DNA of 64,000 nucleotides from Climacium dendroides. Taxonomy: Eukaryota; Streptophyta; Bryopsida; Hypnales; Climaciaceae. The stretch spans positions 23,851,345-23,915,344 of the forward strand of contig OX467089.1 in the NCBI GenBank assembly GCA_950106755.1, read 5' to 3'. The position numbers were made by a program, and so were the translations under genes. The notes under the pieces were generated by a model. That model was not told the DNA's origin. It did no database searches and worked only from the letters and a program-made list of their open reading frames with translations. Shown here piece by piece: positions 25,457 through 37,420 of this stretch; positions within the stretch are counted from its first letter, which is position 1; each line of letters begins with the position of its first letter.

Positions 25457-26174
25457 GTAAGCGACACTATTTTCAGGTTTCTCACTTCTTTGGCGAGTGT
25501 AGTTTGGCAGGATTCGTTAGCTTGGATCCGTGAGCGCTTCCTGTTTTCCAAGCACGTCGCCCTGGGCGGGCGGCCGGCCGGCTCGGCGCGTCTTTTTCGG
25601 CGCTATCGCTGTTATCTCGTTCGTGGTAGCGACGGGGACTCCCGCGTGGTGGGTGATTGTAGCCCCGAGGTTATTGCGCTCATTATTTATACTGTTCATG
25701 TAGTGGTTATTGACGAAGGTTCTTGCCTAAGCAGTAGGGTTTTGTGATCGAGATTGTTTTTGTTTCATTGTTTATTTGTTTGACGCAAATGAAACTAAAT
25801 TTCATTGCGGCGAGTATACTATAGAATATCCTGTTCCTGTGTTGGTGAGATTGTGCGATGAAGGAGGCTGGATTCTTACACTGCCCTTGATCGTCTGATT
25901 GATGCAATGCGGGGCTAGATTCGGAGTTTGATTCTTGTTCTTTGGATCGTTTCTTTGCTGGTCGGCGACCTATTTACAAATCATTTGAGTTCTTATAGTC
26001 TGGCTAGGGCCTAGTTTGTCGATAGTCACGTTCCTAGTTCCTAGGTGATCTTGTATCGTTACTAGACAATTGAATATGAAGTAATGGATTGCTTATCTTG
26101 TCTGTAACCAGCTTGCGCAAGGGTACTATCGGTACTGTGACCGTGCTGCCTCTTCGAATCCAAGTTTTTTGCAG
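25457..26174 (+). other. 5'-UTR intron of the DUF2828 gene
   Basis: A strong donor AAGG|GTAAGC at 25457 and a strong acceptor TTTTTTGCAG at 26174 enclose 718 bp, T-rich towards the 3' end, 21 bases before the coding ATG. Long leader introns of this kind are common in moss and other plant genes. Confidence 0.55.
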
Positions 26175-26195
26175 GCGCAGAGGAGGCTGTTCAGC

Positions 26196-28250
26196 ATGGC
26201 GGTTTCAGTTTCAGATTTAATGGACCTTGTCGGGCCACCCGAACTCAAGCAGACTTCGACATCTGAGCAGCAGAAGGCGGCAATGAACGATCCATTCCTA
26301 GAAATGCTGCACAAGAGCATGACGGGCCAAGGTCTGCCGCCCCTTGGTCTTACAGAGAATAACTCAACAACTTTTCTAAGCTCGGGAAACAAGTGCCTAG
26401 ACTTTTTCTTCCAAGTCGTCAAGGATACTCCCACGGAAGTTGTTGAGTCGCTTCTTGAAGAGGGCTGGAAAGAAGATCCGCTGACGACATTGAAGCTAAT
26501 TTTTCAGTTGCGAGGAGTGAGAGGCACTGGGAAGTCGGACAAGAAGAATTTCTACGCAGCCGCTCAGTGGCTGTACGAGAAACACTGTGCGACGCTCGCG
26601 GTGAATGCTCACCTTATTGCTGCCTTCGGGTACTACAAGGACTTGCTGGAGATTGTGCTTCGCGTGGTGGAGGGCCCTGAAGTGACCAACAAGCGCATGC
26701 GTGAAAAGGAGGAGCATGACCAGGTTGTGAAGCGCGCAAGAGCACTGGCAAAAGCGTCGAATCAAAAACCAGGTACAGGTGTCAAAAATGTGGTTCGCGG
26801 TTATGTTCTTCGTGGCCGAACAAATCGCAGGCGTGGTGGCGATAGTACATTGCCTCGGAATCTTGGCTACTGGGGACGAAAAGGTGCCGCTGCGCGAGAG
26901 GCCAAGAAGGCTGGCGTGTTGGAGCCACGCGAGGTGCGTATTGCAGCGAGCGATGCTAAGGATCAGGTCGCTAAGAAGGCAGCGGCAGTGTTGCGGAAGG
27001 AGAGAAGGTTGCAGCTTGCAAGGCGGGCTGTGGATACGTATGTCAAGGATCCTAAGTACAAGATCTTATACTCAACTGTCGCTCAAGTGTTTGCAGACCA
27101 GCTTATCAAAGATTTGCAAGCTTTGAAGGATGGAAAGTTGTATGATATAAGCCTGGCTGCGAAGTGGGCGCCATCACTGGATCTGTCCTATGACCAACGC
27201 ACCCTGCTGCCTGAGGCCATTGCCCGACGTATGTTTCCGAAGGAGTCTCATCCCGAATATGCAGGTTTAGAGGATCACCATTATGTATACCGAGTGCGGG
27301 ATCGTTACAGGAAGGAAGTTTTGACACCTTTGAGGCAGAAACTTGAGCTGCCCGAAGTATACATGAGTGCGAAACGGTGGGAGGAGCTGCCCTATAATAG
27401 AGTGCCGTCTGTCGCAATGAAGTTGTACAAAGACATATTTGAGAAGCACGACGGACAACGTTTCAAGCAGTTCCTTCAGGATGTTGAGGATGGGAAAAAG
27501 AAGATTGCGGCAGGGGCCGTGCTACCTCACGAAGTGCTCCGTGACGCCGTTGCGAAAGCTGGCGAGACTCCCAATGTGGCAGAATTGCAATGGAAGCGCA
27601 TAGTGGAGGATCTTTCTGTGAGCGGGAAATTGTCCAACTGTATTGCTGTGTGTGATGTCTCTGGGAGCATGAGTGGAGAGCCTATGGAAGTATGCATTGC
27701 ACTCGGAATGTTGGTATCTGAACTTTGCGAGGAACCCTGGAAAGGAAGCGTGATCACTTTCAGCGAGAAGCCCCGAATACATAAAGTGACCGGGAAAACT
27801 CTTGCAAAGAGGTATCGTTCTGTGCAGAGAATGGATTGGGGAATGAACACAAATTTTCAGGCCGTTTTTGACCAAATTTTGCTCCTGGCTGTGAAGAACC
27901 AATTACCGAAGGAGAAGATGATCAAGCGGGTGTTCGTCTTCACTGACATGGAGTTTGACCAGGCGAGCACGAGCGGGACCCAGGATTGGCTCAGCACAGA
28001 CTACAATGTCATCTGCAAAAAGTTCAACGACTCCGGTTATGGCCTCCCTCCCGAGATCGTCTTTTGGAATCTCCGAGACTCCGCCAGTACACCGGTGCTG
28101 CATGACCAAGGTGGCGTGGCTATGGTATCCGGATTCTCCAAGAACTTGCTGAAGCTTTTCTTTGACAATGACGGCATAATCAACCCGAAGATAGTGATGG
28201 GCCAGGCCATTGCTGGGCCTTTATTCCAAGAGCTCAAACTCGTGGATTAG
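26196..28250 (+). CDS. DUF2828 / von Willebrand A domain protein (TROVE-related)
   Basis: An uninterrupted ORF gives 684 residues from the ATG at 26196 (MAVSVSDLMDL); the frame is open upstream only to a splice acceptor. Residues about 55-150 show FLSSGNKCLDFFFQVVKDTP and LRGVRGTGKSDKKNFYAAA, the N-terminal DUF2828 region, which is related to the TROVE RNA-binding module of Ro60. A lysine/arginine-rich stretch (about 185-280) follows. Residues about 480-680 form a vWA-like domain with a MIDAS motif D487-V-S-G-S-M-S and a later FVFTDMEFD (D584). Plants have several such intronless-coding proteins of unknown function; RNA binding is an inference from the Ro60 relationship. Codon use and GC are higher than in the surroundings, typical of an expressed gene. 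Confidence 0.9.
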   Translation: MAVSVSDLMDLVGPPELKQTSTSEQQKAAMNDPFLEMLHKSMTGQGLPPLGLTENNSTTFLSSGNKCLDFFFQVVKDTPTEVVESLLEEGWKEDPLTTLKLIFQLRGVRGTGKSDKKNFYAAAQWLYEKHCATLAVNAHLIAAFGYYKDLLEIVLRVVEGPEVTNKRMREKEEHDQVVKRARALAKASNQKPGTGVKNVVRGYVLRGRTNRRRGGDSTLPRNLGYWGRKGAAAREAKKAGVLEPREVRIAASDAKDQVAKKAAAVLRKERRLQLARRAVDTYVKDPKYKILYSTVAQVFADQLIKDLQALKDGKLYDISLAAKWAPSLDLSYDQRTLLPEAIARRMFPKESHPEYAGLEDHHYVYRVRDRYRKEVLTPLRQKLELPEVYMSAKRWEELPYNRVPSVAMKLYKDIFEKHDGQRFKQFLQDVEDGKKKIAAGAVLPHEVLRDAVAKAGETPNVAELQWKRIVEDLSVSGKLSNCIAVCDVSGSMSGEPMEVCIALGMLVSELCEEPWKGSVITFSEKPRIHKVTGKTLAKRYRSVQRMDWGMNTNFQAVFDQILLLAVKNQLPKEKMIKRVFVFTDMEFDQASTSGTQDWLSTDYNVICKKFNDSGYGLPPEIVFWNLRDSASTPVLHDQGGVAMVSGFSKNLLKLFFDNDGIINPKIVMGQAIAGPLFQELKLVD

Positions 28251-30180
28251 GAGTCGCTCATTAAGTGCAAATTGTGCAAAACTCGTTGTAAATCTTTTTT
28301 TGCTGGCATATGTACACTTAGTAGTTGTAGAAAAATGTACGATGATCCATCATCACTTGCAGATCCCATCATATCGAAGTTGTGAATACATGGACATGAA
28401 CGGTGATTCGAGAGAGTTTTTTGAGAGTCCGCTTTCTAAGAGGGCATGTCGATTCTGTTGTAAGCTTGGAGTAACCCTCAGTGTGTAGCATTACGGGACC
28501 AAGGTGAGACAGCAATCTTAAAAATGTTTACACTGCTTCTCGCTGGTACAAAAACTGTGCCAAATTTTGTAAATTTCATGAAGCTCCAGTAAATGTTGGC
28601 TTACTCGACTTTGTTCAATTGAGATTCTTGTTGTTTTGCTGTTGTTTTTTTGGCCGCCTTCCACTGTTGTTGCTCTACCCACTGGGAGAGACCAAGTGTC
28701 AAGTGTTTTTTTATGGACAATTTTTCGCCGCTTGGCTACGACCAAATGATCTTGGCTATTTTCTGTAAAGGAAATTTTAATTTGGGGGGAATAGCCAGAT
28801 TACTGCTGCATTTAAAGACCAATAGCCAAATTTTACCTAGGTATTACCTAGTTTTCATATAGATATCACCAAGTATCACTCAAGTATTATATGAGTATTG
28901 AAGAACCAATTGGCTCCTCGAAAATGAAAAAAACAACATTGCTTTGAATTGGCCAAACATGGACTTTCATTGCACTCTGAATTAGCCAAACCTTCCATAA
29001 AAAAAAAAAAAAATTGGGAGCTCTACATGAGGAAAATCGGGATTCTAGGCTTGCAAATTGGGGGGGGGGGGGGGGGGAGATCAGTTTTTGACATCTAGAA
29101 AATTAATTTTGACATTAGATTTGAACTTCTTGTTCATGTCCAAATTAATTGGTTGCTATTAGTTTGACAACTAGGCAAACTATTATTCCTAAAACGTAAG
29201 TGTTTTGATATTATAATATAAGTCACCAATGGAACACTAATTCCACCTTTTTAAAGAAAATTAAATTATTAAAATTAAATTTTTTATTCAATTTAAATAC
29301 CATATCCTATTTGTTTCTAATCTAAAGAGTAGATGCAATACAAATACAAACTTCATGTTTTACTCAAAACTTCAAATTAATTATACAGATGTTCATAAAC
29401 ACTTCAAAAATTGAATCATTTTAGAATTAAGAAAATTCATTCAATATTGTAGCACTAGTTTTCTACAAGTAATATCCTTATCGTTGTAACTTGAAAAAAC
29501 AATGTATTGTACATGAAGGTCTAATTCAATAGTCGAGTGTCAAAATTTAGTTTTCATGTCAGATTCTCAATGGTCCATATCACCTCAAACCATTCACAAG
29601 ATGACACATGTCATTTAAAAAAATTTAATGACTTAATTTATGCCAAATCTGACCTTCATGTAGGGTAGTGTTCCTCAACAAGATGTTGTTTTCCTAATCC
29701 AACAAAATGACATGTGTTGCATCTGTATCCAAATTCAATCTTATGAACTTTCCATGTTCATTTCAAAACAAAATTTAAGGAGCATAAATAGGCTCTTATC
29801 AATTAGTCCAAAAAGTGATAAGAGATTATGAATATCATTTGGACAGGATTGGGTACAGGGGTAAGGTTCGTTCCAACGATCTTATTCCGTCGCCGTCTGT
29901 TTCGTCATCGTCCAACGTTCTCGTTCAATCTCCGTCTCGTTCTGACTCGTTCGTCCATTCGAGCGAGGCACTGCGAACAACAAACAAACACGAGATTTGC
30001 ATTCTCAAGCGATGGCCGAAAACACGATAATCTGCAACTTTATGTTTAAACGTTTGAACAGAATTCCTCATGTGATGTTATCCACTTGATTTGAGAGAAT
30101 TTCCTGTTTCTTTAGTTGCGAGAATCCATCAGTTGCATCGAGAGCTTCAATCCCTGCAGTTTGGCAATTCCCAATTCAAG
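28251..30180. other. 3' flank of DUF2828 gene, AT-rich spacer and leader of the mutase gene
   Basis: 28251-28740 is a probable 3'-UTR. From 28740 to 29815 the DNA is AT-rich, with a run of 13 A at about 29000 and an uninterrupted run of 18 G at 29060-29077. From 29816 the composition is gene-like again, with CT- and TCG-rich sequence that is probably the 5'-UTR of the next gene. No gene is seen. Confidence 0.45.
28745..28911 (-). repeat. dispersed repeat, copy A (inverted partner at 38159)
   Basis: About 165 bases whose reverse complement matches 38159-38326 at roughly 85% identity, including 'gatacttggtgatatctata' exactly. It is non-coding and probably a small transposon family. Confidence 0.75.
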
Positions 30181-33005
30181 ATGGCTGCCTGTCGTGTGCA
30201 AGTGGCCGTGATGGCTACCCTGAGCAGCAGCCATAGCAAAGGGCGGAGTACCAGCACCTCCACTCGGGCAGTGATAGTGCCTCCGGACAAGCAGCAGCGC
30301 GTGGCTATGCCCTCCGTCTCCTCCAATGTCAGCTCTAGTGTGCAATCCCAGCTCATTCTCATGCGTCACGGTGGGTTTTGAATCCCAGGAGGATTTTATT
30401 TACTGTGTCGAGAGCGAATTTGTCCTTTGAAAGATTGTTGGTCTAGTTCTTTACATTTTGGGGGTGGTGGAGCAGGTGAAAGCATGTGGAATGACTTGAA
30501 GCTGTTCACAGGGTATGTGACACACTTTCATTTTTTGTATGTAGCCTTGGTGACTCCACCTTGGGATGCAATTGTAATAGCTGAGCAGGATATTTCAGTT
30601 ATGTGTTTCGAGATTGAGGGTTTGAAACCCTGATCTGAAACCCTAATTCGTCGTGGACAGGGACGTTGACATTCCATTGACGGAGAAGGGAGTGATGGAG
30701 GCACTGGCAGGCGGGAGAGCTGTCAGTGAGATTGACTTCGACGTCGTGTTCACCAGCCGGCTTGTTCGAGCCAAACAAACGGCCCTCATTGCAATGACTC
30801 AGGTATGAATTCGAAATATTCCCGAGTTCTTGTTCAAAAATTCTCGTAGTTTTGTAAGAACCGCCCTGTACGTCTTCAAATGAGAGCAGTAAGGTTGAGG
30901 TACCTAATTGTGACACGTCCCTCGATGTAGTGCCCTAAAATTCTGCAGGATTAGTACATGTTGGATTAGTACATGTTGGATTTGAGAATAGGTCATCTAG
31001 AGAGATACAGAACTTCTGTTGGATGAGTACATATTGGATTTGAGAATACATACATGTTGGTTTTACGTCACCTACTAGTAGAACTTTCGTTCCTTATTAG
31101 TTTTGCATTTAGTATCCAAATTATACTCTTTGATTCTAGAAACATCTTTGATTTGCTATCAGGAATTTACGACAATCTGACGATTCAAATAAGAACGACT
31201 TAAAGTGTCGCTGTCAATTGTGGTGTCCTTACACGTGATTTTTATGCGAGCAGAGCAAGTTCAAACGAGTGCCCGTGTTGGTGAGGGGAGGATTCTACGG
31301 GAAGGGAAAAACAGGGGATGAGAACCGGATTCGATTACGTGATGCCGCTGCCAAAGCACTTGAAACGGCCTCATGTCGAATGGTGCCAGTTTACGCGGAT
31401 CCTGCTCTTAACGAACGCTGCTATGGGGATCTCCAGGTGGGACTTATTGTATGTAGCGAATTGCTTTTTCGCATATGTTTGGAAGTCATGCATATGTTTA
31501 GGTTCAAATCAATGCTCTCCTCTTCTGGATGTCTCTTTAATCTTGCTAATGGCCATCGTAACCTCAATGGAGTTAGAGGTGGCAAGAATACATTGTAAAT
31601 GAAGAGCATGGTTATACATCATACTCTTGTTATCTTGGATGTTTTGGGGTTCTTGTGAGACCCTTGGTTGAGCGTTTGAGTCTCCGTAACATGAGAGTAC
31701 AGCCTTGTTATGGAAGTAATTTCTCTCACCATTATTGGCTCAATATGTTTATCTCATTACAAGGCTCTACTTCATATTACCTGTCATGAAAATTACACTC
31801 TTGAGTGAATTGAAAGACCATCCTTTGGGAAGAAATAACTTGTTAGCTTATGTGCAGCCATAAGACTGATGAAAAGAAGTAGAGAGAATGTGGAACAATG
31901 AAATGGATGGGGAACTAGTGGGAGCAATAATTTATCTTTTGTGTGCATAGAAGATTCCTCTAGAGGATGGTCTATAGAGAATGGTCAATAGGACAATCAA
32001 GAATGTTATGACAGCGTATGTTGACTCTACCGTGCTCTGAAGCCATCAGATGTCTCCCATTGCAGGGTTTGAATAAAACAGCAGCTGCGGCGGAGTTCGG
32101 GGAGGAAACGGTGACAAGGTGGCGACGAAGCTACGATACGCGGCCTCCCAATGGAGAGAGCTTACAAGTGAGCGACACGATTGGATACCAATAATAGAGC
32201 CTCTCTTTCCTTTGCAGCACTGAATGTGCGGTTGCTCCTGTCACGATGCTTGAATTGTTGCAGATGCTCTGGACTCCACTGAGTGTTATGGAACATTTTT
32301 GTCATCATTCTGGCTGTAGGATACGTACGCAAGGTCCGTTGGCTTTTTTAAGGCAACCATAGAGCCGCGCCTGAAAGAAGGCTGCAACGTTTTCCTTGTG
32401 GCACATGGCAATGTCCTGCGCTGCCTTATCTCCCATCTTGCGGGCTATTCGGACCTGGAAATGCTTCGGCTGCAGGTAATCATCCACTCCGTGTCTTTTC
32501 AATTGAATTCTCGTTACAATAACCAATGTGATACAACATTGCGTAGGAAGGTAGAGGATACTATTTGCGTCACATTAAGCATCTTAGCCAATATGTAGGA
32601 ATGTGATCTTTGGGAGATCAGTATGTCGACCCAATGTGTAAATCGATGAGTTGCTGTGTTGGTAATAGAGGTCAGTACAGGAGACAGGATCAGGTCCCTC
32701 ACGGTTTTAGTATCCTCCACCTTTTGCGATTGCATTTGTACTGCTTGCTTTGAGTTTGCACATGGGTACTGCCTGCGTGTGAGAACTAGTCATGGTCTTT
32801 GCAAGCGGTTCTTTTTCAATTTTTATCTTGGTCTGGGCTACTGCAGATCCTGACTGCCTTGCCATATTCTTACACGTACAACGGGATTGAATTTGCGGAG
32901 TGCTGTATTCTTCCCCCGCGGGATGGTGCAGACCACCCTTTGGACAACTCGCCCCTGGGCGTTTCATCTGTTCTCAGGAAAGGAGAGTTGGATTCGCTTA
33001 TTTGA
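30181..33005 (+). CDS. 2,3-bisphosphoglycerate-dependent phosphoglycerate mutase
   Basis: Seven exons: 30181-30370, 30476-30512, 30661-30802, 31254-31436, 32066-32167, 32320-32475 and 32847-33005. They join in frame to 322 residues. The enzyme interconverts 3- and 2-phosphoglycerate in glycolysis through a phosphohistidine. Visible landmarks are LILMRHGES with catalytic H63, [32 protein letters not shown] with the catalytic Glu (E177), [14 protein letters not shown], and VAHGN with the second histidine H247. The first 55 residues are Ser/Thr-rich with few acidic residues and may be a plastid transit peptide. The segment between the R-A-x-Q-T motif and NERCYG is somewhat longer than in plant relatives that I recall. 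The upstream open frame begins with TTG, so the ATG at 30181 was chosen. Confidence 0.92.
30950..31062 (+). repeat. degenerate tandem repeat in mutase intron 3
   Basis: The phrase 'ttagtacatgttgga' and variants ('gagtacatattggatttgag', 'atacatacatgttgg') occur four times in about 110 bases, mixed with two copies of 'ggatttgagaata'. It lies inside an intron. Confidence 0.6.
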
Positions 33006-33391
33006 CTGTGGACTTAATTTTATACTTTTTTCCTTTTGTAGTCTAGGGTCGGGAGAATATCCCACGACAGCAATGGCTTTCAAGTTGTGAATACAATGAG
33101 CAGATTGCCTTATACTTAGATTCAGCGTAGATGGTGAGAGGCCCCAGGTTATGTAGGCTATGAACATTCTTACCTGGGTGGCTGTTTCAGTGAAGATGAC
33201 TTGGGTCACATGAAAAACTTCATGGACACTCTGATTTTTCAAAATAAGACATCTCTGGTATCTAACAGATAAGCCAGAATTTCTTAAAGCTCCTTTGGTG
33301 CTTTATCTTTGAACTGATGGATAACAGTGCATCTGAAGTTCAGCCGTTTGGGGGGGTCTTCAGCACAATCACTGTTGGGTTTAATGAAGGC

Positions 33392-33692
33392 AGGACACTA
33401 AATCCTGCCCACGAAGTGCGCCAACAGGGTAATTTGGGGTTCTCCAGGGGTAAAAATAAAAACATGCCCCCTATTTTGAGCTGTGTCTAGGGTATATTTC
33501 AAACATTTCCCCTATTTTGAGCCGTGTCTAGGGTATATTTCAAACATTTCCCAGCTAATTTGGGGTCTCTGATTGCAAATATGAATTCAAAATTTGTAAA
33601 AAAAATTTATGTGAAAAATTAAGAATTCCTGTGTTTTCCCCAGGGTAAATCGAGCCTGCTGGGCCCATTTCGTGGGCAGGGTGTAACGTCCT
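33392..33692. mobile_element. 301-bp MITE-like element with ~31-bp terminal inverted repeats
   Basis: The left end 33392-33422 and the reverse complement of the right end 33662-33692 both start AGGAC and share CCTGCCCACGAA (25 of 31 positions match by eye). There is no coding capacity. Inside, 33463-33545 holds a 41-bp tandem duplication of 'ctattttgag..gtgtctagggtatattt'. Confidence 0.68.
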
Positions 33693-34386
33693 CCCAACTT
33701 TTGTTGAAATTATCCTCTTTCTGATGCGGATTGATCAGTTCAGTGAGGCTTTGGGAAGGTCGATAAAAAGGTTTCTCCGTCTGCAAACCCAATTGAATAT
33801 TGCTGGATTGAGTGCGTCATTGGTGAGCCACTCTATGCCTCGCTGACATGGTAGGCACCGAAAGGGTTCTCTTGACAACACTGCAGAGAAATGTGTAAGT
33901 TATCCAATTTTGACTGGTGGTCTTTTGTGATACACCTGCCTAGTCCAGTTTTCGGGAGCCGGTCTGTCATTAACTTACACATTAGCTAAGCTTACGTTGA
34001 CTGGTTTATGTAGTGTGTGATACTCAATTTCTGGACACATGTGTCAGTCTCTCATTAGCTCCGTTGCTTATCCTGAGAAGCGTATGGTGCACGGTTTCGG
34101 AGGTTTGATGCCACTTCAAATGCCTTGCAATAGTCCGCCCTAGATGGATAAGACAGGTCCAGTCGGCTTTCCGTGTCTGCTACTTCTGCGGTGTAGCTCA
34201 AAGAGAAACTATTGGCTCTGTCCAAAAGGGCAGAGACTAGGGCATCCACTCTGGTTTCAGATTCTGAGTTTCCAAATCTTATCTAGGACTGCGTTCACAA
34301 TGCACAAGGTGGCTAGGGTTTGGTTGGAATAGAGTGTAGGACAAGAGAGGCTCACAGGTATACTATTCTTGTTGTAGACACATTTC

Positions 34387-34575
34387 TTAACTGTGTAACG
34401 CCGCCGTGGACACTTAGTGTCTGGTGGATGTGAGAGAATTTTTTTGTAAAGGACAGAAATGCAACTATCCATTTTTGGAGTTTTGTTGAGAAAAGGAAAC
34501 ATCTTCTACAGTAGTTTGACTTCCAATGAGTACTTTTTCATTTTTTTAAGCAATTGATTCCCACAGTTTTAGAAA
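34387..34575 (-). repeat. diverged copy of the TTAA-ended 230-bp repeat family
   Basis: It begins TTAACTGTGTAAC and contains 'aggacagaaatg.aactatcc' and 'cttctacagtagtttgactt', matching the copy at 42520-42746 almost base for base in places. The right end is degraded. On the minus strand both copies share a partial reading, SCISVLYKKILSHPPD against SFISVLHRRIPCHPSD. Confidence 0.6.
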
Positions 34576-35700
34576 TGATGAATTTCATGGAGACCAGCCC
34601 GTCCTTACAAGATCATGACCACAAATTCAAGCCTCACAATCCTTCACTTTGTTTCCTACCATTTTGCAATTGTGTATGATTGAAATCTTTTATATTTACT
34701 TTTTAGAGATGGAGTCACATGTCTTCCATGTCATGGATTTGGTGTTACTAGAATACAATTTTTTCTAAAATTACAAATGCAAAAGTGTGTCAAGTGGTCA
34801 AATTGCATTGATTCTAGTTCAAAACTACATTTGCAAAAATGAGGTCATAGATGTAAAGAACACAAAAATTTCAAAAAATCACCATGTCAAGAGAACCTCA
34901 TTTTGAATCCATTCCAATAAGTTTTGCTCAAAAAATGATAATATTTTGCCTGTAATCAAATTTGGAAGGAATTTTGAAATTTTCCTTTCCAAATTTATAG
35001 ACAATTTTTGGTGACAGCATTGGTGAATCTAACCTTATAGATAGAATCTAAAATTCAAAATCTACAACTTTCCTTTGTATATCACTTTTAAAATATTCTT
35101 CCAAATAGCGCTTTATAGTGTTTTCTTCCAAATCGTCAATTCTAGAGAAGAGTTCAGACATTTAGGGGTTAAACTACAAAAATTAAACTATTTCAGCAGC
35201 AAGGTGACGAAACTGACCTCCACATATGCTAGTCATGTTTGAGCTCCAATGACTGCTCTTGGGTATTTTTATGCAGTTTCTAAACAATTGATTCACACCG
35301 TACCGAAAAGGCTAGATTTCTACAATGACTAGGCTGTCTGTTAAGTTACATTAAGTTACATAAAATAAATGTCAGATGCCGCCCCTCGCTTGCTTCTTCA
35401 TCTTCTACCACTCACATGCACCATAAAGCCCAAAATCTCCTCCATACATTCTCTTTAAAATTATTTTTACTTTTATTTTTTGGTGCAACTCTACCAATGT
35501 GTTGTGCTGTATTTTGAATTTGGCGTCATGTGTTCATTTATGGATTTATTATTCAACAACTTTTCCACACGAGTATCTTGGTTGGGGCATTTAAGCATTT
35601 TGCATTGAACGAATGTACAGTCCGGTAATGAAATCTTACAAACTGCCTTTTGTAAGGTTTGTATAGAATATAGAATAAAATTGATGTTTTTTTCTTCTTG

Positions 35701-36400
35701 CATAATTATCACTCGATTCTTATCCAATCCCCATCAAGCATACCAAATTTTAAATTCAGAAAAGCAAAATTCTATTTTTGGTGAATTTACAAAGTCAATT
35801 TTCATGGTTTTACATAATATTTTATTGAATACAATTGGTGATGAATTTTTAAAATTTGATTGCATGGATATGTAGGTAACATCCACACGCGCATCTTTCA
35901 TATCAAAAAAACATCCCCTTAAGTAACAGAAATATAATCAATGAAGAATTCAATGAAAAGTGTTGTATGATCAAAAACTTTAAAGAAATGGATATCTATC
36001 TCTACATTTTAACTAAATTTTGGCAAAGTAATTGTACCATCATGCTCAAACGTATGAAATTAGTTACCATGTGAGGTGCAAATAAAAAAATCTAATTACA
36101 ATAAAGAGATATCTATTTTAAAAAATTTGGTCATGTGCCACTTTTCATTGAACTCTTCATTGATCACATTTTTGTTACTTAAGAGGGTGTTTTTTTAATA
36201 TGAAAGATGTACTTGTGGATGTTACCTATGTATCCATGAAATTCAATTTAAAAAATTCATCACCAATTGTATTCAATAAAATATTATGTAAAACCATGAA
36301 AATTGACTTTGAAAATTCACCAAAAATGGAATTTTGCTTTTTTGAATTTAAGATTTGGTATGCTTGATGGGGATTGGATAAGAATTGAGTGATAATTATG
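35701..36400. repeat. 700-bp foldback element with ~297-bp arms
   Basis: The left arm 35701-35998 starts cataattatcactc; the right arm ends gagtgataattatg at 36400. The arms stay complementary, apart from scattered mismatches, through 'accaattgtattcaataaaa' and 'catgaaaattgac', to an inner loop of about 107 bases (35999-36105). Similarity fades outward to about 35670 and 36423. There is no ORF of recognisable type. It is either a foldback/MITE-type transposon or an inverted duplication, and would form a long hairpin RNA if transcribed. Confidence 0.9.
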
Positions 36401-37420
36401 CTTAGCAAAAAATGCCAATTATAATCCACATTATAAAAAAAATTGAATGGCTCCAAAAGACAATTTGTAAGCTTTCAATACCCAACTATACAGTACAATG
36501 CATACACTATAATATAGTTGTAGTTTACTTTGTAGTTTGTAGTTAATCTCTAAACGACAATAAAAAATCAGGATAGGTTTAGGTGAAGTCAATTTTGGTT
36601 GGATGTTCACAAAATTTTAACACAAGGTGTGAATATGTATCCCTTCAATGGATTTTTTTTTTAATTGGGTACCTAGATCAAAAGTTTTGTTGCCTTAAAT
36701 TTTTCAGGCAACTCGGGTAGCTTTTGTAAAATTTTTCTTTTACTTTTAAAATTTGGTAGGTATGTAACTTACATGATATAAGAAGAAAATGTAAAAGAAA
36801 TAACCATGTGTAGTATAAAAATCTCATTTTGGAAGGAGTTAAAATATTATTGGCCATCTCAAGCAAGGTTAAAAAAACCTTTTTTTTCTAATTTCAAAGG
36901 TTATAATCTTTCAATCCATGTAGTTAAATATTTTTGCTGCCCAAAATTTACAGGCAATGAAAAAAATCTTTTCACTATCCAAAAATTTTGAGCAGTTATA
37001 CAAGCTTCCCACGGTTGCCTATAGGATTCAAACCCAAGACCTTGGACTTTGTAGTACAAAGGCTCCATTCAACACACCACACTTGAAATTTCATGTGAAA
37101 TATAAAGATTTTTTTTCTTAATTATGCATTTAGGATTTGGTGTTCATCAATTTAATAGACTTAGGTGGCCATTTTGGCATAGTGAAATAATTTCTTTTCA
37201 AAAAACTTTGAACTAAGAAAAGTTATGAAATCAAACTAAATTTCATCTCAAAAGTCTGTTTGTGATTTTGAGTATCTTATCAAAAGTAATAGACGAAATT
37301 CAGAGAGGATGTTAGAAATGTCAAAGAAAGTATCAAAGAAAAATGTTAAAGAAAATGTCCCTTCCACCCCCTCTCTCAAATTTGATCATCACTTTTGATT
37401 GGAAGCTCAAAACCCCAAAT

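Noticed and set aside
26169..26195. N-terminal extension of the DUF2828 protein
   Set aside because: The upstream codon is TTG and lies within the splice acceptor of the leader intron.
30091..30180. Extended start of the phosphoglycerate mutase
   Set aside because: The upstream codon is TTG; the ATG at 30181 is the first in frame.
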